From NCBI RefSeq assembly GCF_002995785.1, contig NZ_PVXO01000026.1, positions 1-36,090 on the forward strand: 36,090 nt of DNA, in the 5' to 3' direction. Positions 17,319-27,554 of the stretch are shown in pieces. Every line of letters begins with the position of its first letter. The first letter of the stretch is position 1. The position numbers and the translations under genes are program-made. Below the pieces are notes generated by a model that did no database searches, was not told the origin of the DNA, and worked only from the letters and a program-made list of their open reading frames with translations. The DNA comes from Clostridium liquoris (GTDB lineage: Bacteria; Bacillota; Clostridia; Clostridiales; Clostridiaceae).

Positions 17319-18350
17319 TTGGAAGAAATATTAAAGTTACAGCAGAAAATTATTCCTGAAATGATAGAGTTAATAGAGAAAAGATATAATATTTTGAGAA
17401 ATATATATTATAATCAGCCTATAGGAAGAAGAGTTTTAGCTAGAAACTTAGAATTAAGTGAAAGAGTTGTCAGAACCGAGATAAACTTCCTTAGGGAACA
17501 GAATTTCATAGATATTACTCTTCCGGGAATGACTATTACTTCTGAAGGTGAAGAAATAATAGATAAGCTTAAAGATTTTATTCATGAAATTAAGGGATTA
17601 TCCGAATTAGAAAATTCTTTAAAGAAGAAACTAGGTGTAAAAGGTGTAATCATAGTTCCAGGGAATTCAGATGAGGACATTACAGTACTAAAGGAATTGG
17701 GTAGAGCTTCAGCAAACTATTTAAAAAGTATATTGCATGATAGGCAAATTGTAGCCATTACTGGTGGAAGTACTGTTAAAGATGTTATAGATAATATATT
17801 CAAAATCAATAATTTGAATAATGTAATGGTAGTTCCCGCAAGAGGAGGTATGGGAAGGAATTTAGAAACTCAAGCTAATACATTAGTATCTAATCTTGCT
17901 AATAAGCTAAACTGCAATTATAAACTTCTCCATGTACCAGATAATTTAAGTACTGAAGCTATGAATGCAATGATGAAAGAAAAGGATGTTAAAGAAGTAT
18001 TAAAGATAATTGATAATGCAGATATATTGATATATGGAATAGGAAGAGCTAATGATATGGCTAGAAGAAGAGGCTTAGCCGCTGATGAGATTAATCATCT
18101 TATTGATAAAGGTGCTGTAGGTGAAGCATTTGGATATTACTTTAATAGGCAGGGAGAAGTGGTTTATTCTACTCCTACTATGGGTATAAGAAATGAGCAG
18201 GCTTCAAAAATAGAACATTTAATAGCAGCGGCTGGAGGAAAATGTAAGGCAGAAGCTATAATATCCACAGAAATAAATAATTCTAATAGTGTACTTATAA
18301 CAGATGAAGGTGCTGCCAGGGAAATTTTAAGATTATTTAATGAGCATTAA
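17319..18350 (+). CDS. cggR: Central glycolytic genes regulator CggR (SorC/DeoR family)
   Basis: This 343-aa repressor has an N-terminal winged helix-turn-helix (about residues 30-75, IGRRVLARNLELSERVVRTE) and a C-terminal sugar-phosphate-binding domain (about 85-340) with ITGGSTVKDV and PARGGMGRNLETQAN. Length and N terminus match characterised CggR (about 340 aa). The start is TTG 17319, with AGAGAGGTG (17304-17312) at correct spacing. The in-frame ATG at 17283 has no ribosome site and falls inside the operator, so it is very unlikely. It is the first gene of the glycolytic operon and represses it when glycolytic flux is low. A 131-nt AT-rich gap separates it from gap; the same junction is an mRNA processing site in Bacillus. 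Confidence 0.94.
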   Translation: MEEILKLQQKIIPEMIELIEKRYNILRNIYYNQPIGRRVLARNLELSERVVRTEINFLREQNFIDITLPGMTITSEGEEIIDKLKDFIHEIKGLSELENSLKKKLGVKGVIIVPGNSDEDITVLKELGRASANYLKSILHDRQIVAITGGSTVKDVIDNIFKINNLNNVMVVPARGGMGRNLETQANTLVSNLANKLNCNYKLLHVPDNLSTEAMNAMMKEKDVKEVLKIIDNADILIYGIGRANDMARRRGLAADEINHLIDKGAVGEAFGYYFNRQGEVVYSTPTMGIRNEQASKIEHLIAAAGGKCKAEAIISTEINNSNSVLITDEGAAREILRLFNEH

Positions 18351-18451
18351 TTATAAGATATATATACACTTAAAGTATAGTCTAAATTGAGCCACAATAG
18401 TATTATTATAAAATAATTATTATGACATACAATACAAATATTAAAATATAA

Positions 18452-19489
<1,038 letters not shown>

Positions 19490-19540
19490 TTTAAACTTAA
19501 AACAGTTTGTTTAACTTATAGTGTAGTTTGGAATAACTGA

Positions 19541-19588
19541 AAAGGGTTTTGGTTTGTAGTTATAGCTATAAGGCAAAACCCTTTTTTA
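19541..19588 (+). terminator. Intra-operon terminator/attenuator between gap and pgk
   Basis: AAAGGGTTTTG (19541-19551) pairs with CAAAACCCTTT (19574-19584), followed by further T residues (to 19587). An inner TTATAGCTATAA palindrome sits in the loop. No consensus promoter is evident before pgk, so downstream genes probably depend on read-through. Confidence 0.8.
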
Positions 19589-19628
19589 AAATCTATACTT
19601 TTTTATTATGTATGAAGGGATGATGTTT

Positions 19629-20825
19629 GTGAAATTTAATAAAAAAACTATAGAAGATATAGATGTTTTAGGGAAAAGAGTTTTAGTAAGATGTGATTTT
19701 AATGTACCTTTAAAGGACGGAAAAATAACAGATGAGAATAGATTATTAGGAACACTGCCAACCATTAAATATTTAATGGAGCATGGAGCAAAGGTAATAT
19801 TATGTTCCCATATGGGAAAACCAAAGGGAGAAGTTAAACCAGAATTATCTTTAGCACCAGTAGCAAAGAGATTATCACAATTATTAAATAAAGAAATAAT
19901 CTTTGCTGCTGATGATAATGTAGTAGGGGACAATGCTAAAAAGGCAGTAAAAAATGCGAAAAATGGGGATGTAATCTTATTAGAAAATACTAGATTTAGA
20001 AAAGAAGAAACAAAAAATGAAGAAAGCTTTTCAAAAGAATTAGCATCTTTAGCTGATGTATTTGTAAATGATGCTTTTGGAACAGCTCATAGAGCACATT
20101 GTTCTACAGTAGGAGTTACAGAATTTATACCAGTGTCCGTATGTGGATATTTAATTCAAAAGGAATTAAAATTCTTAGGAGAAGCGGTAGAAAACCCAGA
20201 AAGACCATTTGTTGCAATTCTTGGGGGAGCAAAGGTTTCAGACAAGATTAATGTAATAAACAATCTTTTAGATAAAGTAAATTCATTGATAATTGGCGGC
20301 GGAATGAGCTATACTTTCTTAAAAGCTGAAGGATACAGCATTGGAAATTCTCTTATTGAAGAGGATAAAATAGGATATGCAAAAGAAATGATAGAAAAGG
20401 CTAAGGCAAAAGGAGTAAAATTACTTTTACCTGTAGATAACGTGGTAGCAGATAAATTTGCAGCAGAGGCAGAACCTATTGTAACTGAAGACCAAAACAT
20501 AAAAGAAGGATACATGGGACTTGATATTGGACCAAAAACTGCAAAAACCTATACCGATGAAATAAGAAACGCTAAAACTGTAGTATGGAATGGACCAATG
20601 GGAGTATTTGAGTTCGAAAACTTTGCAAAGGGTACTATGGAAGTGGCAAAAGCCATGGCAGAATCCAATGCTACCACAGTAATAGGCGGAGGAGATAGTG
20701 CAGCAGCAGTTAACCAGTTAGGTTTTGGAGACAAGATGACCCATATATCCACTGGCGGAGGGGCCTCATTAGAATTCCTAGAAGGAAAAGAGCTTCCAGG
20801 AATAACAGCACTTAACGACAGATAA
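19629..20825 (+). CDS. pgk: Phosphoglycerate kinase
   Basis: This 398-aa cytosolic enzyme transfers the acyl phosphate of 1,3-bisphosphoglycerate to ADP. It has the N-domain signature [12 protein letters not shown], substrate residues in SHMGKPKG and [11 protein letters not shown], and the C-domain nucleotide site with GGAKVSDKI and GGGDSAAAV. The start is GTG 19629, 8 nt after GAAGGGA; it gives the standard N terminus ([13 protein letters not shown]). ATG codons at 19608, 19620 and 19623 are too early or too close to the ribosome site. Its last codons and stop (GACAGATAA) lead directly into heptamer element B. Confidence 0.97.
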   Translation: MKFNKKTIEDIDVLGKRVLVRCDFNVPLKDGKITDENRLLGTLPTIKYLMEHGAKVILCSHMGKPKGEVKPELSLAPVAKRLSQLLNKEIIFAADDNVVGDNAKKAVKNAKNGDVILLENTRFRKEETKNEESFSKELASLADVFVNDAFGTAHRAHCSTVGVTEFIPVSVCGYLIQKELKFLGEAVENPERPFVAILGGAKVSDKINVINNLLDKVNSLIIGGGMSYTFLKAEGYSIGNSLIEEDKIGYAKEMIEKAKAKGVKLLLPVDNVVADKFAAEAEPIVTEDQNIKEGYMGLDIGPKTAKTYTDEIRNAKTVVWNGPMGVFEFENFAKGTMEVAKAMAESNATTVIGGGDSAAAVNQLGFGDKMTHISTGGGASLEFLEGKELPGITALNDR

Positions 20826-20834
20826 CTGTATTAA

Positions 20835-21104
20835 TTGACAGCTGACAATTGACAGTGGACAGTTTTTATCTAGTGGAGAATTGAAAAAGTTTTTTAAATA
20901 ATAAATAAAAGATAATAAAGAATAAATAAGGAAACCTTACCCAAAGGGTAAGATAAAAGATAATTTTAAATTTTCCGCAATGCTAATTGAGAAAAATTAA
21001 CCATATTTATTATTTATTCTTTAATATCTAATAATTTAAGCTTTTCTGTAGTGAAGCGGAAGAAAAGCCTCCATAACTGTCAATTGTCAATTCTCCACTA
21101 TCAA
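20835..21104. repeat. Heptamer-array/hairpin intergenic element, copy B (pgk-tpiA)
   Basis: The 308-nt gap between pgk and tpiA holds two nested pairs of 7-bp-period arrays. Outer left (20835-20862): TTGACAG, CTGACAA, TTGACAG, TGGACAG. Outer right (21077-21104): CTGTCAA, TTGTCAA, TTCTCCA, CTATCAA, which is inverted relative to the left. Inner left (20897-20931): AATAATA, AATAAAA, GATAATA, AAGAATA, AATAAGG. Inner right (21004-21038): TATTTAT, TATTTAT, TCTTTAA, TATCTAA, TAATTTA. A perfect hairpin CTTACCC-AAA-GGGTAAG lies at 20936-20952, and a second one, GCTTTTCT/AGAAAAGC with a 13-nt loop, at 21040-21068, followed by CTCC and the outer right array. No gene is present. Confidence 0.85.
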
Positions 21105-21133
21105 CTCAAAAAAATAAGAGAGGGGTGTTTATA

Positions 21134-21883
21134 TTGCGCAAAGCTATAATAGCAGGAAATTGGAAGATGAATAATACTGTAGAAGAAGCTGTAAAGTTAG
21201 TGGAAGAATTGAAACCAATGGTAAAAGATGCTCAGTGCGAAGTAGTCCTATGTCCAACTTTTATATGTCTTCAAGCTGTAAAGAATGTAGTTGAAGGTAC
21301 AAATATAAAGGTAGGGGCACAGAACATGTACTTTGAAGAAAAAGGAGCTTTTACTGGAGAGGTTTCACCAGGTATGCTTCAAGCATTAGGCATAAATTAT
21401 GTCATAATAGGACATAGTGAGAGAAGGCAATATTTTAGTGAAACAGATGAAACTGTAAATAAAAAATTAAAAGCAGCTTTTGAACATAAATTAATTCCTA
21501 TACTTTGTGTAGGTGAGAGTTTATATGAAAGAGAAAATAAAATAACAAAGGAAGTTATAGGAAGGCAGGTTAAACTAGATTTAGCCAATTTAACTTCAGA
21601 ACAAGTAGAAAAGTTAATAATAGCTTACGAACCTATATGGGCTATTGGAACAGGGAAAACTGCTACATCAGAGCAGGCAAACGAGACAATAGGGTTTATA
21701 AGAAATATTGTAAAAGAATTATACGGAGAAGAAGTTGGAGAAAAAACGAGAATACAATATGGTGGCTCAGTAAAACCTTCTACCATAAAAGAACAGATGG
21801 CCATGTCAGATATAGATGGGGCGTTAGTTGGAGGCGCAAGTCTTAAGGCAGAAGATTTTGCCGCTATTGTAAACTATAAATAG
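21134..21883 (+). CDS. tpiA: Triosephosphate isomerase
   Basis: This 249-aa TIM-barrel enzyme interconverts dihydroxyacetone phosphate and glyceraldehyde-3-phosphate. Catalytic residues are in place: Asn9 and Lys11 (AGNWKMN), His94 (IGHSERR) and Glu166 ([11 protein letters not shown]). The phosphate-gripper motif GGSVKP and the final GALVGGASL are intact. The start is TTG 21134, behind AGAGGGGTG (21119-21127), giving the standard [13 protein letters not shown]. An in-frame ATG-less extension to 21125 lacks spacing to the ribosome site. TTG is unusual for such a highly used gene. It follows element B and lies 10 nt before gpmI. Confidence 0.97.
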   Translation: MRKAIIAGNWKMNNTVEEAVKLVEELKPMVKDAQCEVVLCPTFICLQAVKNVVEGTNIKVGAQNMYFEEKGAFTGEVSPGMLQALGINYVIIGHSERRQYFSETDETVNKKLKAAFEHKLIPILCVGESLYERENKITKEVIGRQVKLDLANLTSEQVEKLIIAYEPIWAIGTGKTATSEQANETIGFIRNIVKELYGEEVGEKTRIQYGGSVKPSTIKEQMAMSDIDGALVGGASLKAEDFAAIVNYK

Positions 21884-21893
21884 GGGGTAACAA

Positions 21894-23438
21894 ATGAGTA
21901 AAAAACCAGTTATGCTAATGATCCTTGATGGATTTGGAATAACAGATAAAGTAGACGGAAATGCTATTATGTCGGCGAATAAACCTAATTATGATAACTA
22001 TTTTAATAATTACCCTCACACTCATCTAAAGGCTAGTGGTATGAGCGTTGGGCTCCCTGAAGGTCAAATGGGAAATTCAGAGGTAGGACATTTAAATATT
22101 GGAGCTGGAAGGGTAATATATCAAGAGCTAACTAAGATTACTAAAGAAATTGATGAAGGTAAATTTTTCAAGAATCATGAGATAAATGAAGCTATGGATA
22201 AAGCTTTAGCTAATAACAGTTCACTTCATCTGCTAGGATTACTATCTGATGGAGGGGTACATTCTCACATTTATCACTTAAAGGCACTATTAAAGCTTGC
22301 TAAGGATAAAGGCCTAAGGAATGTATATATACATGCTTTCTTAGATGGGAGAGATGTTCCGCCTTCTTCTGCAAAACAATATATAGTGGAAATAGAAGAT
22401 TATATGAAGGAACTTGGTGTAGGACAGATAGCCACTATATGCGGTAGATACTATGCCATGGATAGGGACAAAAGATGGGAGAGAGTAAATCTTGCATATA
22501 ATGCCATGGCATTAGGCAAGGGAGAATTTGCAAACTCAGCAATTGAAGCAGTGGATAAATCCTACCATGACAATAAAACAGATGAGTTTGTTTTGCCAAC
22601 AGTGATATTAAAGGATGAAAGACCTGTAAGCATCATAAAAAATAGGGATTCAGTTATATTTTTTAATTTTAGACCAGATAGGGCAAGAGAAATTACTAGA
22701 GCTTTAAATGATAGGGTATTTGATGGTTTCAAAAGAGAAACTTTAAATCTTAATTTTGTTACAATGACCCAATATGATAAAACCTTAGAGAATGTAAGCA
22801 TAGCTTATAAACCAGAAAGCTATAATAACACTTTAGGTGAATATATAAGTAAATTAGGCTTAAAGCAGCTAAGGATTGCAGAAACTGAAAAATATGCCCA
22901 TGTAACCTTCTTCTTTAATGGAGGAGTAGAAACGCCAAATGAAGGGGAGGACAGAGCACTTATTCCATCACCAAAAGTTGCAACCTATGATTTAAAACCA
23001 GAAATGAGTGCCTATGAAGTTACTGATGAGGCTTTAAAAAGAATAGATTCAGATATATATGATGTAATAATATTGAACTTTGCAAATCCTGATATGGTAG
23101 GGCACACCGGGGTATTTGAAGCTGCTAAAAAAGCTATAGAAGCCGTAGATGTATGCCTAGGCAAGATAGTGAACAAAGTACTAGAAAAGCATGGGACTGT
23201 ATTTATAACTGCAGATCATGGCAACTCAGAGCAGATGATAGATTATTCCACAGGGAAACCTATGACTGCCCATACTACTAATGAAGTACCTTATTTATAT
23301 ATAAGCAATGATTCTAAGGATAAAAAGTTAAAAGATGGAGGAATACTTGCAGATATTGCTCCAACAATTCTTGATGAAATGGGACTTAAAAAACCAGAAG
23401 AAATGACAGGCGAAAGTCTTATTCTAGATAACAGATAA
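21894..23438 (+). CDS. gpmI: Phosphoglycerate mutase, 2,3-bisphosphoglycerate-independent
   Basis: This 514-aa Mn-dependent enzyme interconverts 3- and 2-phosphoglycerate. The alkaline-phosphatase-like start LMILDGFG carries a metal ligand, and the phosphorylated serine is Ser62 in MGNSEVGHLNIGAGR. Further signatures are HAFLDGRDVPP, GRYYAMDRDKRW, FNFRPDRAREI and the C-terminal ITADHGNSEQM. Length fits the family (about 510). AGGGGG precedes ATG 21894. The last residues (LDNR) and the stop are encoded by the first units of heptamer element C, so the C terminus may have been remodelled by it. Confidence 0.97.
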   Translation: MSKKPVMLMILDGFGITDKVDGNAIMSANKPNYDNYFNNYPHTHLKASGMSVGLPEGQMGNSEVGHLNIGAGRVIYQELTKITKEIDEGKFFKNHEINEAMDKALANNSSLHLLGLLSDGGVHSHIYHLKALLKLAKDKGLRNVYIHAFLDGRDVPPSSAKQYIVEIEDYMKELGVGQIATICGRYYAMDRDKRWERVNLAYNAMALGKGEFANSAIEAVDKSYHDNKTDEFVLPTVILKDERPVSIIKNRDSVIFFNFRPDRAREITRALNDRVFDGFKRETLNLNFVTMTQYDKTLENVSIAYKPESYNNTLGEYISKLGLKQLRIAETEKYAHVTFFFNGGVETPNEGEDRALIPSPKVATYDLKPEMSAYEVTDEALKRIDSDIYDVIILNFANPDMVGHTGVFEAAKKAIEAVDVCLGKIVNKVLEKHGTVFITADHGNSEQMIDYSTGKPMTAHTTNEVPYLYISNDSKDKKLKDGGILADIAPTILDEMGLKKPEEMTGESLILDNR

Positions 23439-23528
23439 CAGAGAACAGATGACAGATGACAGATGATGAAAGAATTTTGCATGGCAAAATTCTAATAATA
23501 TCTGTACTCTGTACTCTGTACTCTGTAC
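23424..23528. repeat. Heptamer-array/hairpin element, copy C (gpmI-eno)
   Basis: The left array runs from inside gpmI: CTAGATA, ACAGATA, ACAGAGA, ACAGATG, ACAGATG, ACAGATG (23424-23465). A perfect 10-bp hairpin AGAATTTTGC-ATG-GCAAAATTCT follows at 23471-23493. The right array is four exact units of TCTGTAC (23501-23528), which on the other strand read as GTACAGA and so are related to the left ACAGATG word in inverted orientation. This is the shortest and most regular copy. It lacks the junction hairpin with TCC seen in the other copies. Confidence 0.85.
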
Positions 23529-23533
23529 TCTAA

Positions 23534-24850
<1,317 letters not shown>

Positions 24851-24870
24851 TTAAGAGGTTATAATAAAGA

Positions 24871-24911
24871 GGAAGAAATGTTAATGATAAATATAGCATT
24901 TCTTCTTTTTT
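24871..24911 (+). terminator. Terminator of the glycolytic operon
   Basis: GAAGAAATG (24871-24879) pairs with CATTTCTTC (24896-24904), followed by TTTTTT. Confidence 0.8.
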
Positions 24912-24974
24912 ACTATATTTTTTACATTTGAAAGAACTTTTGTGAAAATCTTACTATATTATTTATGAAGTACA

Positions 24975-25003
24975 TTGTTCATTATAAAAACTTGTGCTAA
25001 AAT
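24975..25003 (+). promoter_or_regulatory. Promoter of secG
   Basis: TTGTTC (24975-24980) and TAAAAT (24998-25003) are spaced 17 bp. The predicted start lies about 50 nt before the secG ATG. Confidence 0.5.
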
Positions 25004-25058
25004 ATACTTATTAAAACATTTGGGAAAATTATATTAATAAACATTGGAGGGAAGAGAT

Positions 25059-25283
25059 ATGCGAAATTTTCTAATTACTGTGCAGGTAATAGTATCTATT
25101 ATTTTAATAGCAGCTGTACTTGCACAACCAGCGAAAACTCAGGGATTCAGTTTGCTAACTGGAGCTAGTGACACATTTTATTCAAAACATAGAACAAAAA
25201 CTTTTGAATCATCCATGTCAAAGCTTACCATTATTTCAGCTGCAATTTTTGCAGCAGTTGCTTTAGCTTTAAACTTAATTTAA
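25059..25283 (+). CDS. secG: Protein translocase subunit SecG
   Basis: This 74-aa membrane protein has two hydrophobic segments (about residues 3-23 and 52-72). The conserved cytoplasmic loop between them contains AKTQGFSLLTGASDTFYSKHRTKT, a typical clostridial SecG loop around the family's G-x-x-x-G-x-S pattern. It assists SecYE in protein export. ATG 25059 follows TGGAGGG with 7-nt spacing; an upstream in-frame ATG at 25044 overlaps that site. The location after eno and before other core genes matches Firmicute order, where secG often lies between eno and rnr. Confidence 0.93.
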   Translation: MRNFLITVQVIVSIILIAAVLAQPAKTQGFSLLTGASDTFYSKHRTKTFESSMSKLTIISAAIFAAVALALNLI

Positions 25284-25376
25284 TAATTTTTATGTAGGGT
25301 ATATGGTTTTGTATATTTTCGATTCTATTAAAGATTAGGGGAAGAATCTAAACGGTATTAAGGGGGATATGAGAAA

Positions 25377-27398
25377 ATGGATAATTATCTTATTTTCACA
25401 ATTTTAGCGGGAGTATTGGCATTAGCTTTCGCATTTTTTTTAAGCAATTCTATTTCCAAGGAAGATCCGGGTAATGAAAAAATGGCAGAAATAGCGGGAC
25501 ATATTCATGATGGAGCTATGGCCTTTTTAAAAACAGAATATAGATATCTAGCTGCATTCATAGTAATAGTGGGTGCAGTTTTAGCTATATTTGTAAAATG
25601 GCAAACTGCAATATGCTTTGCATTTGGAGCATTATTTTCAATTTCTGCAGGATATTTTGGAATGAATGTAGCAACCAAAGCTAATGTAAGAACAGCAGAA
25701 GCTGCTAGACATGGCCAGAATAAAGCTTTGAAAATTGCCTTTTCTGGTGGTTCCGTAATGGGTATGTCTGTTGTAGGCCTTGGAATATTTGGATTAGGGA
25801 TTATGTACTTTATTTTTGGGGGTAATATGGAAGTTGTAACAGGCTATGGTCTCGGAGCAAGCTCCATTGCATTATTTGCACGTGTAGGGGGAGGTATTTA
25901 TACTAAAGCTGCAGATGTTGGTGCAGATTTAGTTGGTAAGGTAGAAGCGGGAATACCTGAAGATGATCCAAGAAACCCTGCTGTAATTGCCGATAATGTA
26001 GGGGACAATGTAGGTGACGTAGCAGGTATGGGAGCAGACCTTTTTGAATCCTATGTAGGGTCAATAATATCAGCCTTAACTTTAGGAGCTGTATTATTTA
26101 CTAATAAGGAAGGTGCAGTATATACCTTATTACTATCTGCTATAGGAATAGTAGCCTCAATTATAGGGGTACTATTTGCAAGGAGAAGTAAAGCTTCCAA
26201 TCCACAAAAGGCTTTAAATTCAGGAACATATATAGGTGGAGCTATAGTAATAATTTCTTCAGCTATATTAAGTAATGGGATTTTTGGCAATTTAAAAGCT
26301 TTCTGGGCTATAGCTGCAGGATTAGTAGTAGGTATGCTTATAGGAAAGATTACAGAGATTTATACCTCTGATGAATATAAATCCGTTAAAAAAATTGCAG
26401 ATCAATCAGAAACTGGTCCAGCCACTACCATAATATCAGGTCTTGCAACAGGAATGTATTCCACTTTATGGCCAATTTTGTTAATATGCGTTGGGGTTAT
26501 GGTTTCTTATTTTATTATGGATGGAAAGACAAACCCCACCATGGGGCTTTTTGGAATAGCATTATCTGCAGTAGGAATGCTTTCTACTACAGGTTTAACA
26601 GTGGCAGTAGATGCCTATGGACCAATAGCTGATAATGCTGGTGGTATAGCAGAGATGTCAGAATTACCTCATGAAGTAAGAGAAATTACAGATAAACTGG
26701 ACTCTGTAGGCAATACTACCGCAGCCATAGGAAAAGGTTTTGCTATAGGCTCAGCGGCTCTTACTGCATTAGCATTATTTGCTTCTTACGCTCAAGCGGT
26801 GAATTTAACAAATATAGATTTACTAAACCCTATCACGCTAGTTGGTTTGTTTATTGGTGCTATGCTTCCTTTCCTGTTTGGTGCCATGACTATGGAATCA
26901 GTAGGTAAAGCAGCTAAGGAAATGATTGAGGAAGTTAGAAGACAATTTAATACTATACCAGGTCTTATGGAAGGAAAAGCTAAACCTGATTATAAAAAAT
27001 GTGTAGATATTTCTACAGCAGCGGCAATAAGGGAAATGATATTGCCAGGAATACTAGCTATTGTAGTTCCTATTGGTGTTGGTTTATTACTTGGCAAAGA
27101 AGCTTTAGGAGGTCTTATAGGCGGAGCAGTTGCTACGGGAGTTTTAGTTGCTATTTTAATGGCTAACGCTGGTGGAGCTTGGGATAACGCTAAAAAGTAT
27201 ATAGAAGGTGGACAACATGGTGGAAAGGGAAGCTATGCTCATAAAGCAGCAGTGGTAGGAGATACAGTAGGTGACCCATTTAAAGATACTTCAGGACCAT
27301 CCATGAATATACTTATAAAGCTTATGACAATAGTTTCCTTGGTATTTGCACCAATCATACTTAAATATGGCGGAATATTGATAAGTTTATTAAAATAG
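25377..27398 (+). CDS. hppA: Membrane-bound ion-pumping pyrophosphatase, K+-dependent type
   Basis: This 673-aa integral membrane protein with about 16 membrane segments hydrolyses pyrophosphate and pumps H+ or Na+. The catalytic loops are intact: [20 protein letters not shown], the Asp-rich [35 protein letters not shown], and the C-terminal [16 protein letters not shown]. In [10 protein letters not shown] the position that is Lys in K+-independent enzymes is Ala, so K+ dependence is predicted from family knowledge. Many such clostridial enzymes pump Na+, but I cannot settle the ion here. GGGGG precedes ATG 25377. It lies between secG and rnr, interrupting a more usual secG-rnr pairing. A hairpin follows. 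Confidence 0.96.
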   Translation: MDNYLIFTILAGVLALAFAFFLSNSISKEDPGNEKMAEIAGHIHDGAMAFLKTEYRYLAAFIVIVGAVLAIFVKWQTAICFAFGALFSISAGYFGMNVATKANVRTAEAARHGQNKALKIAFSGGSVMGMSVVGLGIFGLGIMYFIFGGNMEVVTGYGLGASSIALFARVGGGIYTKAADVGADLVGKVEAGIPEDDPRNPAVIADNVGDNVGDVAGMGADLFESYVGSIISALTLGAVLFTNKEGAVYTLLLSAIGIVASIIGVLFARRSKASNPQKALNSGTYIGGAIVIISSAILSNGIFGNLKAFWAIAAGLVVGMLIGKITEIYTSDEYKSVKKIADQSETGPATTIISGLATGMYSTLWPILLICVGVMVSYFIMDGKTNPTMGLFGIALSAVGMLSTTGLTVAVDAYGPIADNAGGIAEMSELPHEVREITDKLDSVGNTTAAIGKGFAIGSAALTALALFASYAQAVNLTNIDLLNPITLVGLFIGAMLPFLFGAMTMESVGKAAKEMIEEVRRQFNTIPGLMEGKAKPDYKKCVDISTAAAIREMILPGILAIVVPIGVGLLLGKEALGGLIGGAVATGVLVAILMANAGGAWDNAKKYIEGGQHGGKGSYAHKAAVVGDTVGDPFKDTSGPSMNILIKLMTIVSLVFAPIILKYGGILISLLK

Positions 27399-27414
27399 AT
27401 TATATTTCATATAT

Positions 27415-27443
27415 AAGGACTCATCTTAAAGGTGAGTCCTTTC
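27415..27443 (+). terminator. Hairpin after the pyrophosphatase gene
   Basis: AAGGACTCATC (27415-27425) pairs with GGTGAGTCCTT (27431-27441) with one mismatch. The T tail is short (TTCGT), so this may stabilise the mRNA as much as terminate. Confidence 0.55.
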
Positions 27444-27554
27444 GTAAATTGAATAAATTTATAGTATTTTACCAAAACTAAGAAAAGGCATAATGTACTT
27501 ATATGTATTTTTAAAAGAATTAATTTTATAGACAATAGATTTCGGAGGTGTAAT

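Noticed and set aside
23424-23528. CRISPR-like repeat-spacer array
   Set aside because: Units are 7 bp, adjacent, and in inverted arrays around a hairpin; there are no spacers and no cas genes.
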